This document shows positions 34,301-42,750 of a stretch of 64,000 nt of DNA, in pieces (the first letter of the stretch is position 1; every line of letters starts with the position of its first letter). The notes under the pieces are model-generated. The model was not told where the DNA came from, ran no database searches, and saw only the letters and a program-made list of their open reading frames with translations. The translations under genes were made by a program, and so were the position numbers. Origin of the DNA: Mycobacterium basiliense (GTDB taxonomy: Bacteria; Actinomycetota; Actinomycetes; Mycobacteriales; Mycobacteriaceae); the NCBI RefSeq assembly GCF_900292015.1, contig NZ_LR130759.1, forward strand, positions 682,001-746,000. The letters are read 5' to 3'.

Positions 34301-35979
34301 GCGGCGCCATCCCGGGGCAGCATGCCCAACGCAACGTCGGCCGCTGCGATCGCTTGTCCGCAGACCGATGACAACACCGCGACGGTGCGGCCCGCCTTTT
34401 TCAGCACGACCACCGCATCGCTGAGGGCGTCATCGATGGATCCCGTTGGCCCGCCGTTAGCTAGCGGGCGGACGTCGTCGAATGCGGGCCGCAGCTCGCC
34501 GAGCGACTCGACATCGACCGACACCAGATCGGCTCCGCTGCGACGGGCCGCAGCGACAACGGCCGAGGCAAATGGATCGTGCGCGGGCAGAACCAGTGCG
34601 GAGACTTGAGAATCGTTGGCGCGGGCGGGTATTCCATTTATCGGATGCCAGCCCGGATGCCAACCATTGTGGTCCAGAAGAAGTTGGGCCCGGTTCCACG
34701 CTTCGGAGAGTCGGTCCTCCTCGGCGCCGCGAATGCGGGCCACCCGCAAATTGTCGGTGCACAGCACCCTGGGGTCGATGACGATCGCATCCACCTTGTC
34801 GAGGCAACGCAGGCTCTCCGGACGCAACGGCAGTACCCCATGCCGTTCGGCCAGTCCCTGCCCAAGCACAGCCGCGAATGCCTCCGGCGTGGTTCGGCTG
34901 GCCTTCGGCGTAGCCACCAGAGCGGCGGTCGCGGCAGCATCCATATTGCGGGTGCTCAGACCAACTAGTCCGGCGCTGACGGTCTGGATGTGCGCGAACC
35001 GATCGGCGTGGCGCGCCACGGCTCGGGCGGGTGCGGCTTTCGGCGGCGGCAACCCCGACGGGGGGTCGATCGGTGGTTGGTCGGCGTGCTCGGCCAATTG
35101 TGGTTCGCGGTGTCGCCAGGCGCGCAACGCCGCGCGGCATTCTGCGGCTTTGAGGGTCTGCATCGCCAGGCCCACCGACAGCGACGCCGGGGCCTGGGTG
35201 ACGGTTTCGGCGGCGGCGACGGCTAGGGTCAGAACCGTATCCGTGGCAGGGCCGCCGATGCGGTCCTCCAGCAGGCCGCGCAGTCGGGGCTGGTAGTCGA
35301 CGGCCACCACTCCGGCGAGCACGCTGATCGGCAATCGCGGCCAGCGCAAGGCTCGTCCGGCGAGCGCCAGCCCAAGGCCGGCGGCGTTGGCCGCCAAGCT
35401 GACCGCTCGCGTCGCTAGAACCACACCGTCACCGGGCAGACTGGGTGCGGCGACGGGCCGACGAGATTCTTGGGTTGAGCGATAACGGTTTTCGGTGTTC
35501 TCGACCATTCGACACAGATCTCGCAGCGAGGCGTCCCGACCGTGGACGCCGACCACGACGCGAGACAGCGGATAGTTCAGACAGGCAGTCGCGACTCCAG
35601 GGTGGGCCCGTATTGCTTCGAGCACCATGGGTCCGAGCTCGCCGTCGAGGTCGCGGACTTCGATCCAGGCACGGCCGTCACCTCGCCAACAATGCCGGCT
35701 GAGCGTTTCGCGGGAAACGCCGGAAGCCGCCTTTGCTCCTTCGCGCAGCGGTGCGGTGCCAGCCTGGAAACACATCCTGGTGGCCCAGCCTGCCGCCTTG
35801 CCCACGGTTCCGGCGGCGCCCGCCGCGGTCATGGCCGATGCTGTGGTGAGGGCGGTGGTCGCCTGGACACCCGCGGCAAGCGTGCGCAGCGGCAGCGACC
35901 GTGTTATGGATTTGGCAATGGTCAATGGGTGCTCAACACCGCCATCAATTGGTGCTGCGCAAATCGGCGGCGCCTGCAC
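31306..35979 (-). CDS. ctpH: P-type cation ATPase CtpH with duplicated, degenerate N-terminal half
   Basis: 1557 residues. The C-terminal half is a full P-type ATPase: TGES (ALTGESLSVTKQ), phosphorylation Asp988 in DKTGTLSENRL, and MVGDGSNDAAAIRAA, with about ten membrane helices ending in a large C-terminal bundle, like Ca/Mg-type pumps. The N-terminal half repeats this scheme but is broken: Asp402 sits in AIVIDPRVLCTDNLRV, and the hinge reads SSVCGQAIAAADVALG. A possible ferredoxin-fold metal-like domain precedes it. The listed GTG start overlaps the upstream gene by 35 bases; a TTG at 35928 is an alternative. Ion specificity is not deducible. Confidence 0.94.
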   Translation of the reverse strand: MQAPPICAAPIDGGVEHPLTIAKSITRSLPLRTLAAGVQATTALTTASAMTAAGAAGTVGKAAGWATRMCFQAGTAPLREGAKAASGVSRETLSRHCWRGDGRAWIEVRDLDGELGPMVLEAIRAHPGVATACLNYPLSRVVVGVHGRDASLRDLCRMVENTENRYRSTQESRRPVAAPSLPGDGVVLATRAVSLAANAAGLGLALAGRALRWPRLPISVLAGVVAVDYQPRLRGLLEDRIGGPATDTVLTLAVAAAETVTQAPASLSVGLAMQTLKAAECRAALRAWRHREPQLAEHADQPPIDPPSGLPPPKAAPARAVARHADRFAHIQTVSAGLVGLSTRNMDAAATAALVATPKASRTTPEAFAAVLGQGLAERHGVLPLRPESLRCLDKVDAIVIDPRVLCTDNLRVARIRGAEEDRLSEAWNRAQLLLDHNGWHPGWHPINGIPARANDSQVSALVLPAHDPFASAVVAAARRSGADLVSVDVESLGELRPAFDDVRPLANGGPTGSIDDALSDAVVVLKKAGRTVAVLSSVCGQAIAAADVALGMLPRDGAAPPWHADVLLPDLAAAWRIMHAIPAARDARRRGIEISGGASALGALLMLPGVRGLGPGPVTTGAAAGLLSGYLLARKVVGAQPPRPAAFHEWHTMSVEQVRELLPSPGDQAPGLPHHSTFATRAMAGGIQTARHGVQLTAAPMRAIAQLFGAVRAELSDPLTPMLALGATASAVLGSPVDAVMVGSVLTGNSILAATQRLRAESRLNRLLALQVPPARKVATDPDGQPIYTDIIAEQLQPGDVIEVRTHEVVPADARVIEEIDVEVDESALTGESLSVTKQVEATPGAELAERHCMLYAGTTVVAGTVIAVVTAVGADTQERRAADLVSADLSNVGLQYQLSQLTNRAWPISMIGGAAVTGLGLLRRQGLRQAVASGIAVTVAAVPEGMPLVATLAQQASARRLTHFGALVRIPRSVEALGRVDMVCFDKTGTLSENRLRVAEVAPAPGCSAEDVLRWAVHATPATNGGPQVHATDVAIVEAASSASPARADQPDAHLPFRSGRSFSASVSGTDLSVKGAPEVVLAACAAEDSSLDRTVADLASKGLRVIAVARRQLNPDQSREVLDDPDDIADFCHDGLSLVGFLGLSDTPRAAAAGLLTDLRDHGLDVRLITGDHPITATAIAQELGIPVRADQIISGAEWDALSRKDQERAVAERIIFARMSPENKVQIVQTLERSGRVCAMVGDGSNDAAAIRAATVGIGVVSHGSDPARVAADMVLVDGRIESLLPSILEGRELWQRVQAAVSVLLGGNAGEVAFAIIGSAITGTSPLNTRQLLLVNMLTDALPAAALAVSKPRGQADPDARGPDQRALWRAVGVRGTTTAAAATAAWMMAGVTGLPRRAATVGLVALVTAQLGQTLLDSHDWLVVLTAFGSLAAMGTLISVPVISQLLGCTPIGPVGWAQALGAAAAATAAMAVVDRILDNRDERPEPPIPQPPDTSMPAASHQVQFRTPQSPRRRRATTGRKAPARARSATQQTTKLGDRPGRRSSTYFRR

Positions 35980-36391
35980 GACGGCCCGCCGTCTTCTTCG
36001 CTGGTGTCTTGCGGGGTGTCTTCGCGGGCTCGGCTTCTTGCGGCTCGGCCTTGGTGGGTACCGGGGTCAGTTTGGTCTTCACCGGCGGTGCGCTCATTTC
36101 GGGCTTCTGGTTCATCCGCCGCAGCACTAGCGCGCCGCCGCCGACGGCCAACAGAATTGGCCATTCGACGATGCCGGCGACGCCCAGCGCTCCGATAGCC
36201 AGCGCGGCGGCCGGAGTCGACTTGGTGCCGGAGCTTAGTCCGCGCTGAACGCCCTCCGCGGCGCCCTTCACCCCACCGACAACACCATTGACCGCCGCGC
36301 CTCCTATCGCGCCCGCCGCCGCCGTGGTCGCCGTGGCGGCCTGACTCACCGTCCGACCAACGTTGCGCAACGCTCCGCCGACGAATCCCAT
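35945..36391 (-). CDS. Membrane-associated Ala/Lys-rich protein (Rv0426c-like)
   Basis: 148 residues. N-terminal Gly/Ala-rich amphipathic region (GGALRNVGRTVSQAATATTA), a hydrophobic segment AAALAIGALGVAGIVEWPILLAVGGGALVL, then a basic Pro/Lys/Ala-rich tail (KTPRKTPAKKTAGRR) reminiscent of histone-like tails. Immediately upstream of ctpH, overlapping its assumed start, so probably co-translated. Function unknown; a CtpH accessory protein is possible. Confidence 0.85.
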   Translation of the reverse strand: MGFVGGALRNVGRTVSQAATATTAAAGAIGGAAVNGVVGGVKGAAEGVQRGLSSGTKSTPAAALAIGALGVAGIVEWPILLAVGGGALVLRRMNQKPEMSAPPVKTKLTPVPTKAEPQEAEPAKTPRKTPAKKTAGRRAGAADLRSTN

Positions 36392-36538
36392 AATGGCTCC
36401 CTGCCTTGTCGCTGGTTAGGTATATCTAGGCCGCACGCTCACAGCAACAACAAAAGCTGTTCTCAGCATGTGTCAATGAAAAGCCTGCCACGTTATAAAC
36501 GCGTAGACAACGAATGGTGACCGGAAAGTGTCTTCGGG

Positions 36539-37369
36539 TCACCGAACCGACCGGTCCAGCAGATCGACGAAAACCGGCGCGTGATCACTGGGCGCCTTAC
36601 CTTTGCGCTCGTCGCGCACGATCTGCGCGTCGACCACACGGCTGGCCAATGGCGGTGAGCCGAGGATGAAGTCGATGCGCATTCCTTGCTTCTTCGGAAA
36701 CCGTAGTTGCGTGTAATCCCAATACGTGTACACACCGGGCCCGGGGGCGAAAGGCCTTACCAGATCTGCGAAATGCGCATCCACAATAGCGTTGAACGCC
36801 GTGCGTTCCGGCCCGGAGACGTGCGTGGCCCCGGCATAGAATTCGGTGCTCCAGACGTCTTCGTCAGTCGGTGCGATGTTCCAATCGCCGGCCAGAGCAA
36901 TCGAAGCAGCGGGGTCGCGGCGAAGCCAGCCTTCGGCCGTATTCTTTAGCGCAGCAAGCCAATCCAACTTGTAGGCATAGTGTGGATCGTCCACTGCACG
37001 ACCATTGGGCACGTAGAGGCTCCATACCCGCACGCCGCCGCAGGTGGCGCCCAACGCGCGCGCCTCTGCCGTCGCGGCTACCTCCGGCTTGCTAGTCCAG
37101 GTGGGTTGGCCGTCGAAGCCGACCTGGACATCGTCGATCCCGACGCGGGATGCAATCGCCACCCCGTTCCACTGGTTGAAGCCCACGTGCGCCACCTCGT
37201 AGCCAAGTTCGAACAGCGGGAGGGCGGGGAATTGGCTGTCGGTGCACTTCGTCTCTTGGATGGCCAGCACGTCGACGTCAGCACGCGCGAGCCAATCGAG
37301 GACGCGGTTCAGACGGGTGCGAATCGAATTCACGTTCCACGTAGCCAGCCGCACGACGCCATCGGGCAT
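36539..37369 (-). CDS. xthA: Exodeoxyribonuclease III / AP endonuclease
   Basis: 276 residues. Complete EEP-fold signature set: RLATWNVNSIRTRL, QETKC (metal Glu), SLYVPNGRA, GDWNIAPTDED, RIDFILGSP and SDHAPV (catalytic Asp-His). It cleaves at abasic sites and removes 3' blocks in base excision repair. Three bases separate its start from the stop of the GNAT gene upstream, so it is in the def-GNAT-xthA operon. Confidence 0.97.
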   Translation of the reverse strand: MPDGVVRLATWNVNSIRTRLNRVLDWLARADVDVLAIQETKCTDSQFPALPLFELGYEVAHVGFNQWNGVAIASRVGIDDVQVGFDGQPTWTSKPEVAATAEARALGATCGGVRVWSLYVPNGRAVDDPHYAYKLDWLAALKNTAEGWLRRDPAASIALAGDWNIAPTDEDVWSTEFYAGATHVSGPERTAFNAIVDAHFADLVRPFAPGPGVYTYWDYTQLRFPKKQGMRIDFILGSPPLASRVVDAQIVRDERKGKAPSDHAPVFVDLLDRSVR

Positions 37370-37371
37370 GG

Positions 37372-38283
37372 CTAGAGGCTATCGGGTGGCCGAACATAGC
37401 GGCGGCGATGATGCAGCCGGAACCCAAGGCTCTCGGCCGGTTCGGCGCCGGCATCGGGCATGCCCAGGTAGCCGCGGGTGGCTCCGCGTCGAGCGCCCCA
37501 GCTCAACAGCGCCTCGTACAACCGTGCGGCCGGGCCGGACCCCGAGTTCTCATTGATCGTGTGCACCGCCGACAACCCCACCCAACGGGTGCCGTCGGGC
37601 GCATCGGTGACGGCCGCGCGTGCGACCGCCGCTCCTGGGTAGGTGCCGAATGCGAGTTCGCCGTCGACGACGGCGGTGAGCGCGTCGACGAGAGCCCCTT
37701 GTTTGTCGTGGCGTTGGTGGTGATCGAAGAGCCCTAACCAGGCGTCGTCGGGGTGCGGCGATAGCGCGATCGAGCGGTCGGCTTCCGCGGCGCGCAGATC
37801 GCGCACGTCACGCACCATGACCCGTTCTGTGCGTTCGCCCGCACCGCCGGTCGGCTGTGGCAGGAGCCGATCGGGGATGGTCAGCAGGGGGGTCACGTTG
37901 CGCTGTGCGAACCAGTCGAGGATCGCCGGGATGTCACTGATCGTGGCTGAAATATCCAGTGGCACTGCTGAATCGGTGCCGTAGCCGGTCCGTAGCAGCC
38001 AGCCGTCCAGCCAGGTCCGTTCGACGCCCGGCCAACCCGCGGCCGCGGCGTGTTCGAGAGCCCGGATCTCGGCAGTGCGTACCGGCGCGTCGGTCAGTAC
38101 CCGCAGCGCCACCACGTCGACGGATGCGAATTCGACGACCGCGCCGGTCTTCGTTCGAACCCGCACTGTGGGGGTGACCGCCAGCAGCTGTCCGACCGCG
38201 TCGGTCAGCGGGGGGACGGACCCGGCGGGCCGGCGGTAGCGAACCGTCACCCGCGTACCGAGGTCCGGCCACGACACCATCAT
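37372..38283 (-). CDS. GNAT-family acetyltransferase (Rv0428c-like)
   Basis: 303 residues. The N-terminal 85 residues form a small beta domain (TRVTVRYRRPAGSVPP); the C-terminal part has the GNAT fold, with acetyl-CoA loop region SGPAARLYEALLSWGARRGATRGYL and a final SLGFRLHHRRRYV. ATG 38283 overlaps the def stop (ATGA), so it is translated with peptide deformylase. A role in modifying nascent protein N-termini is tempting from context but is inference only. Confidence 0.88.
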   Translation of the reverse strand: MMVSWPDLGTRVTVRYRRPAGSVPPLTDAVGQLLAVTPTVRVRTKTGAVVEFASVDVVALRVLTDAPVRTAEIRALEHAAAAGWPGVERTWLDGWLLRTGYGTDSAVPLDISATISDIPAILDWFAQRNVTPLLTIPDRLLPQPTGGAGERTERVMVRDVRDLRAAEADRSIALSPHPDDAWLGLFDHHQRHDKQGALVDALTAVVDGELAFGTYPGAAVARAAVTDAPDGTRWVGLSAVHTINENSGSGPAARLYEALLSWGARRGATRGYLGMPDAGAEPAESLGFRLHHRRRYVRPPDSL

Positions 38284-38876
38284 CAGTGACCGAACGGATC
38301 GGGTCCCTCGCCGGGTAACCAGGACAGGCCCGGGACACCCCAGCCGTGCGATTTCACGGCCCGCTTCGCGCCGCGGGCGTGCCGGCCGATGAGGCAGTCC
38401 AGGTAGAGAAATCCGTCCAGGTGTCCCGTTTCGTGCTGCAGCATGCGGGCGAACAGACCCGTGCCTTCAATGTCGACCGGGTTGCCCTCGGCGTCGAGCC
38501 CAGTGACTCGCGCCCACTTGGCCCGCCCGGTGGGGAAAGACTCGCCGGGCACCGACAGACAACCTTCGTCGTCGTGGTCCGGGTCGGGCATGGTTTCGGG
38601 AATTTCGGAGGTTTCGAGCATCGGATTGATTACCACGCCTCGGCGGTGGGCGGCCAGGCCGCGATCCTCGGCGCAGTCGTAGACAAATACCCGCAGTCCG
38701 ACCCCGATCTGATTGGCGGCCAGGCCGACGCCGTGCGCGGCATCCATGGTGTCGTACATGGTGGTGATCAGCTCAGGCAGATCGGATGGCAGTGATCCGT
38801 CCTCGCCAACGGGGACCGGCTTGGTCGGAGTGTGTAGGACCGGATCGCCCACGATGCGTATTGGTACGACTGCCAT
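38283..38876 (-). CDS. def: Peptide deformylase
   Basis: 197 residues. The three deformylase motifs are intact: [19 protein letters not shown] (metal Cys) and QHETGHLDG (metal His pair and catalytic Glu). It removes the formyl group from nascent peptides in the cytoplasm. ATG 38876 begins [18 protein letters not shown]. First gene of def-GNAT-xthA. Confidence 0.97.
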   Translation of the reverse strand: MAVVPIRIVGDPVLHTPTKPVPVGEDGSLPSDLPELITTMYDTMDAAHGVGLAANQIGVGLRVFVYDCAEDRGLAAHRRGVVINPMLETSEIPETMPDPDHDDEGCLSVPGESFPTGRAKWARVTGLDAEGNPVDIEGTGLFARMLQHETGHLDGFLYLDCLIGRHARGAKRAVKSHGWGVPGLSWLPGEGPDPFGH

Positions 38877-39045
38877 GGTCGGCTAGCTTAGGCGCGCCGA
38901 CGATCCCGCCGCAGGGCGGCGGGAGCAGAAGGCCGATAGGGTTGAGCGCCGACCCCGATCTGCGGACCTGTCGCAAGGCAATTCGCCCCAAATCGGCCGA
39001 CTCGCGGGTCAGGGTTACCGGGCAACAGTTCCCGGCGTGGTTCAA

Positions 39046-39107
39046 TATTCGCCGGAACTGCCCCTTTGTAGGTCAACTATTACGAGCTGATTGAGTATTC
39101 GCCGGAA
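39046..39107. repeat. Two direct copies of TATTCGCCGGAA, 50 bases apart
   Basis: Exact 12-base copies at 39046-39057 and 39096-39107, about five helical turns apart on centre, just upstream of the DUF3263 gene at 39126. Placement suggests binding sites for a regulator of that gene. The rest of 38877-39125, between the divergent def and DUF3263 genes, shows no gene. Confidence 0.55.
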
Positions 39108-39125
39108 GGGTCCAGGGGAAGCTAT

Positions 39126-39434
39126 ATGGACGGCGCCATGGCGCGGGCAAATCGAGTGGGGGACGACTCCGAGGTCGCCGATGGGCTGACCCGTCGCGAG
39201 CACGACATACTGGCTTTCGAACGCCAGTGGTGGAAGTTCGCGGGCGTTAAGGAAGAAGCCATCAAAGAGTTGTTCTCGATGTCGGCTACGCGGTACTACC
39301 AGGTGCTTAATGCGTTGGTGGATCGGCCGGAGGCATTGGCCGCCGACCCGATGTTGGTGAAGAGACTTAGGCGGTTGCGTGCCAGCCGTCAGAAGGCGCG
39401 CGCGGCGCGGCGCCTCGGCTTCGAGGTGACCTGA
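39126..39434 (+). CDS. DUF3263 helix-turn-helix-like protein (Rv0430-like)
   Basis: 102 residues. ATG 39126 lies four bases after AGGGGAAG; a second in-frame ATG at 39138 is possible. The core LTRREHDILAFERQWWKFAG, then KEEAIKELFSMSATRYYQVLNALVDRP, is the DUF3263 signature and looks like a helix-turn-helix DNA-binding unit; the C-terminus is Arg/Lys-rich (RRLRASRQKARAARR). It sits 45 bases upstream of virR, probably in the same transcript. A regulatory role is plausible. Confidence 0.9.
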   Translation: MDGAMARANRVGDDSEVADGLTRREHDILAFERQWWKFAGVKEEAIKELFSMSATRYYQVLNALVDRPEALAADPMLVKRLRRLRASRQKARAARRLGFEVT

Positions 39435-39479
39435 CACCCGTTCGTTTTCACACGTGCGTTTGCAGCTTCTGGCCCTCCC

Positions 39480-39974
39480 GTGGCTACAGTGGGCTCGATG
39501 AATGAGCGTGTACCCGACTCTTCTGGGCTTCCCCTGCGGGCCATGGTGATGGTGCTGCTGTTCCTGGGCGTCATCTTCTTGCTGCTGGGCTGGCAAGCTC
39601 TGGGCTCGTCCGGACAATCCGATGATGACTCGTCCTCGATAGCCAGCATGACGACCGCCACCACCACGTCGCCAACCTCGACTAGCACCAAACCGCCTGC
39701 GGCGCAGGCCGAGGTGCGTGTGTACAACATCTCCGGCGAAGAAGGCATTGCCGGGCGCGCCGCAGACCAGCTCAAGGCGGCCGGTTTCAATGTGACTGAA
39801 GTCACCAATCTCGCGGTCTCGGAGGTCGCGGTCACCACTGTCTACTACGGCGACGGCGAGGGCGAGCGGGCCACCGCGGACGCCGTTGGCGCAAAGCTGG
39901 GGGCCCCGGTCGAGCGCCGGATCGCCGAAATATCCGATCAGCCACCCGGTGTCATCGTCTTGGTGACCGGCTGA
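39480..39974 (+). CDS. virR: VirR envelope protein (LytR_C domain)
   Basis: 164 residues from GTG 39480, the length of M. tuberculosis Rv0431; ATG 39498 is an alternative. A short cytoplasmic N-terminus, one membrane helix (AMVMVLLFLGVIFLLLGWQAL), a Ser/Thr-rich linker and an extracytoplasmic LytR_C domain (VRVYNISGEEGIAGRAADQL to VIVLVTG). VirR is known to control membrane vesicle release and cell-wall remodelling together with LCP proteins. Confidence 0.93.
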   Translation: MATVGSMNERVPDSSGLPLRAMVMVLLFLGVIFLLLGWQALGSSGQSDDDSSSIASMTTATTTSPTSTSTKPPAAQAEVRVYNISGEEGIAGRAADQLKAAGFNVTEVTNLAVSEVAVTTVYYGDGEGERATADAVGAKLGAPVERRIAEISDQPPGVIVLVTG

Positions 39975-40047
39975 GGTTGACGCGACATCGACACCGTCGT
40001 TTCGAACCCGTTCAATGGGTTTCGGGTCGCCAAGCTAGGCTCTCGCT

Positions 40048-40764
40048 ATGCCTAAGCACGCCGGTCATCGCAATGTCGCTGCTGTCAGTTTGTCCGCCCT
40101 ATCCGCGGCCGCTTGCGTCGCGCTGGTGAGCGCGTGCTCGTCGCCGCAACACGCCTCGACGACGCCGGGCACCACGCCGTCGGTCTGGACCGGATCACCC
40201 GCGCCGTCCGGAATGGCGGGTGACGAGGGCGCGACATCGGGTTCGCAAGGTCTGATCAGCCAGCTGCGGGCGCCCGACGGCACTCAGGTGGCAACGGCGA
40301 AGTTCGAGTTCGCCAATGGATACGCGACCATCACGATTCAGACAACCACCAGCGGCCGCCTTGCGCCCGGCTTCCACGGAGTACACATCCACAAGGTGGG
40401 CAAGTGTGAGCCGAACTCGGTGGCCCCGACGGGCGGTGCGCCCGGCGACTTTCTGTCCGCCGGGGGGCATTTGCAGGTGCCCGGACATTCCGTGGCCGCA
40501 AACTCCAATGGTGACCTGACGTCGCTGCAGGTTCGCGCTGACGGTAGCGGGATGCTGGTCACCACGACCGACGCATTCACCATGGACGATCTGCTGACCG
40601 GGCAGAAAACCGCGATCATCATTCACGCCGGTGCGGATAACTTCGGCAACATTCCGACCGATCGCTATAGCCAGGCCAACGGCACGCCCGGCCCCGACCA
40701 GACCACACTGACCACCGGTGACGCCGGTAAGCGGGTGGCGTGCGGTGTCATCGGTTCCGGCTAG
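40048..40764 (+). CDS. sodC: Cu/Zn superoxide dismutase lipoprotein
   Basis: 238 residues with lipobox LVSAC. Copper-site histidines appear in [20 protein letters not shown] and [12 protein letters not shown]; Cys in HKVGKC and VACGVIG form the expected disulfide. Like other mycobacterial SodC, the loop that normally carries zinc ligands is short. It detoxifies superoxide outside the membrane. A Ser/Thr/Pro-rich linker separates anchor and domain. Confidence 0.96.
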   Translation: MPKHAGHRNVAAVSLSALSAAACVALVSACSSPQHASTTPGTTPSVWTGSPAPSGMAGDEGATSGSQGLISQLRAPDGTQVATAKFEFANGYATITIQTTTSGRLAPGFHGVHIHKVGKCEPNSVAPTGGAPGDFLSAGGHLQVPGHSVAANSNGDLTSLQVRADGSGMLVTTTDAFTMDDLLTGQKTAIIIHAGADNFGNIPTDRYSQANGTPGPDQTTLTTGDAGKRVACGVIGSG

Positions 40765-41896
40765 CTCGCCGGCCGGACGGGCGGCATCCCGGATCGATTT
40801 TGCTCGTTCACCGGGCTCGACGGTGGGCGTGGAATGGGAGTTTGCTCTCGTCGATGCGCACAGCCGCGATCTGAGCAACGAGGCGACTGCAGTCATCGCC
40901 GAAATCGGCGAAAACCCGCGTGTGCACAAAGAACTGCTGCGCAACACCGTCGAAGTGGTCAGCGGTGTCTGTACCTGCGCGGGGGAGGCCATGGAGGATT
41001 TGCGGAATACCCTGGGGCCTGCGCGGCGCATCGTCCGCGACCGCGGCATGGAATTGTTCTGTGCGGGCACCCATCCGTTCGCGCAATGGTCCACCCAGAA
41101 GCTCACCGATGCGCCGCGCTACGCCGAGCTGATCAAGCGGACCCAATGGTGGGGCCGTCAGATGTTGATTTGGGGCGTCCACGTCCATGTCGGCATCTCC
41201 TCGGCGAACAAGGTGATGCCGATCATTTCCGCACTGCTCAACTACTATCCCCACCTGTTGGCTTTGTCGGCGTCGTCGCCCTGGTGGGGCGGCGATGACA
41301 CCGGGTATGCCAGCAACAGGGCGATGATGTTCCAGCAGTTGCCTACCGCCGGGTTGCCGTTTCAGTTTCAGACGTGGACGGAGTTCGAAGGCTTCGTGTA
41401 CGACCAGAAGAAGACCGGCATCATCGATCATATGAACGAAATCCGTTGGGATATAAGGCCTTCGCCGCATCTGGGCACCATTGAGATCCGGGTGTGCGAC
41501 GGGGTTTCCAACTTGCGCGAGCTGGGCGCGTTGGTCGCGCTGATGCATTGTCTGGTGGTCGACCTGGACCGCCGGCTCGACGCAGGCGAGATGTTACCGA
41601 CCATGCCTCCCTGGCATGTCCAGGAAAACAAGTGGCGGGCGGCGCGTTACGGACTGGATGCGGTGATAATCCTGGACGCCGACAGCAACGAGCGATTGGT
41701 TACCGATCACCTCGACGATGTGCTGACCAGGCTGGAGCCGGTAGCCAGATCGTTGAGTTGTGTCGACGAGCTGGCGGCGGTGGCCGACATTCCCCGCGTG
41801 GGTGCCTCCTATCAACGGCAGCGGCGGGTGGCCGAGGAACACGACGGCGACTTGCGCGCGGTTGTCGACGCGCTGGTGGGCGAGCTGGACATCTAG
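40745..41896 (+). CDS. YbdK-type carboxylate-amine ligase (glutamate-cysteine ligase family 2)
   Basis: About 383 residues from GTG 40745; the frame starts at 40718 and the exact start is uncertain because it overlaps the sodC end. Family motifs: [67 protein letters not shown] and [22 protein letters not shown]-dependent ligases of this family join glutamate to an amine, but mycobacteria make mycothiol rather than glutathione, so the substrate is unclear. Corresponds to Rv0433. Confidence 0.9.
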   Translation: MSSVPASSPAGRAASRIDFARSPGSTVGVEWEFALVDAHSRDLSNEATAVIAEIGENPRVHKELLRNTVEVVSGVCTCAGEAMEDLRNTLGPARRIVRDRGMELFCAGTHPFAQWSTQKLTDAPRYAELIKRTQWWGRQMLIWGVHVHVGISSANKVMPIISALLNYYPHLLALSASSPWWGGDDTGYASNRAMMFQQLPTAGLPFQFQTWTEFEGFVYDQKKTGIIDHMNEIRWDIRPSPHLGTIEIRVCDGVSNLRELGALVALMHCLVVDLDRRLDAGEMLPTMPPWHVQENKWRAARYGLDAVIILDADSNERLVTDHLDDVLTRLEPVARSLSCVDELAAVADIPRVGASYQRQRRVAEEHDGDLRAVVDALVGELDI

Positions 41897-41998
41897 CGAG
41901 CGCTGCGCGCGTGCATGTGGTGCCGGCACACGGCGGACACCGTGCCCCTGACTAGTACGGCTGTCGGCCAACCAACTGGATCCGCAGCGCCGCCCGAT

Positions 41999-42670
41999 TC
42001 AGGGGCGCAGCCGCGCGATGAACACCTGCGCCGCCGCCTCCGCCCGCTGCGGGTCACCAGCGACGATGGCCTCGACCAGTTCGGTGTGTTCGCGCTCGAA
42101 TGAGGTGCATGTTCCCACCGGGCCCGCCGCCACCGCTCGATGGATCGTCGGCAACAGCAAGTCATAGAACTGTAGATATATCTCGTTATGGCTGGCCGCG
42201 ACGATGGCTCGATGCAACGCCGTATCGGCGGAAGTCATTTCGGCGCGTTCGTTTTCGGTCTCGGGCTCTCGGCTCCACAGCTCGTTTCGTCGGGCGAGCA
42301 GGGCCAGCAGGTCCTCGATGTCAGCGGCATCACGTCGCCGTGCCGACAGGACGGCGGCTGTGACCTCTACCGCTTCGCGCAGCTCCCAGAGATCACGTTC
42401 TCGGGCGGCCGCGAAATATTCGGCCAGGGCGCTGCCCTGTTCGACGTCGGCAATGACGTAGGTACCCGACCCTTGTCGTCGCTCGAGGATGCCTACGTGC
42501 ACCAATGCCTGCACGGCTTCGCGCACCGTGTTGCGCGCGGTGCCGGTCATCTCGCAGAGTTCCGGTTCGGTCGGGATGCGGTCACCGACTCTCCACCTCC
42601 CTGAGGTGATCTCATCGCGTAGCTGATCGCTTACCTGGGCGATCAGCGTCCGGCGGCGCACTGTCTGCAT
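41999..42670 (-). CDS. FadR-type GntR-family regulator
   Basis: 223 residues from ATG 42670 (MQTVRRRTLIAQVSDQLRDE); the longer frame to 42787 runs over the divergent gene's start. An N-terminal winged helix (GDRIPTEPELCEMTGTARNT, VREAVQALVHVGILERRQGSGTYV) is followed by an FCD ligand domain (LWELREAVEVTAAVLSARR, LHRAIVAASHNEIYLQ). Divergent from a CynX-type permease across an 80-base gap with an inverted repeat, a classic local regulator layout. Inserted relative to M. tuberculosis between Rv0433 and Rv0434. Confidence 0.92.
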   Translation of the reverse strand: MQTVRRRTLIAQVSDQLRDEITSGRWRVGDRIPTEPELCEMTGTARNTVREAVQALVHVGILERRQGSGTYVIADVEQGSALAEYFAAARERDLWELREAVEVTAAVLSARRRDAADIEDLLALLARRNELWSREPETENERAEMTSADTALHRAIVAASHNEIYLQFYDLLLPTIHRAVAAGPVGTCTSFEREHTELVEAIVAGDPQRAEAAAQVFIARLRP

Positions 42671-42680
42671 GCGACCAGCA

Positions 42681-42695
42681 TAAGCAATTTGCTCA
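42681..42695. promoter_or_regulatory. Candidate operator of the FadR-type regulator
   Basis: TAAGCAATTTGCTCA, an imperfect palindrome (AGCAA-T-TTGCT perfect core), lies in the gap between the divergent regulator (42670) and permease (42751) starts. Position and symmetry fit autoregulation and control of the permease. Not tested. Confidence 0.5.
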
Positions 42696-42750
42696 ATACA
42701 TCCATTCATCCTATGATTTTGTGGTTGTCTGACTGATTGGGGGAATTCTG

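Noticed and set aside
39042..39617. 191-codon minus-strand open frame opposite the DUF3263 and virR genes
   Set aside because: It is antisense to two well-supported genes and shows a His/Gln-rich composition typical of shadow frames.
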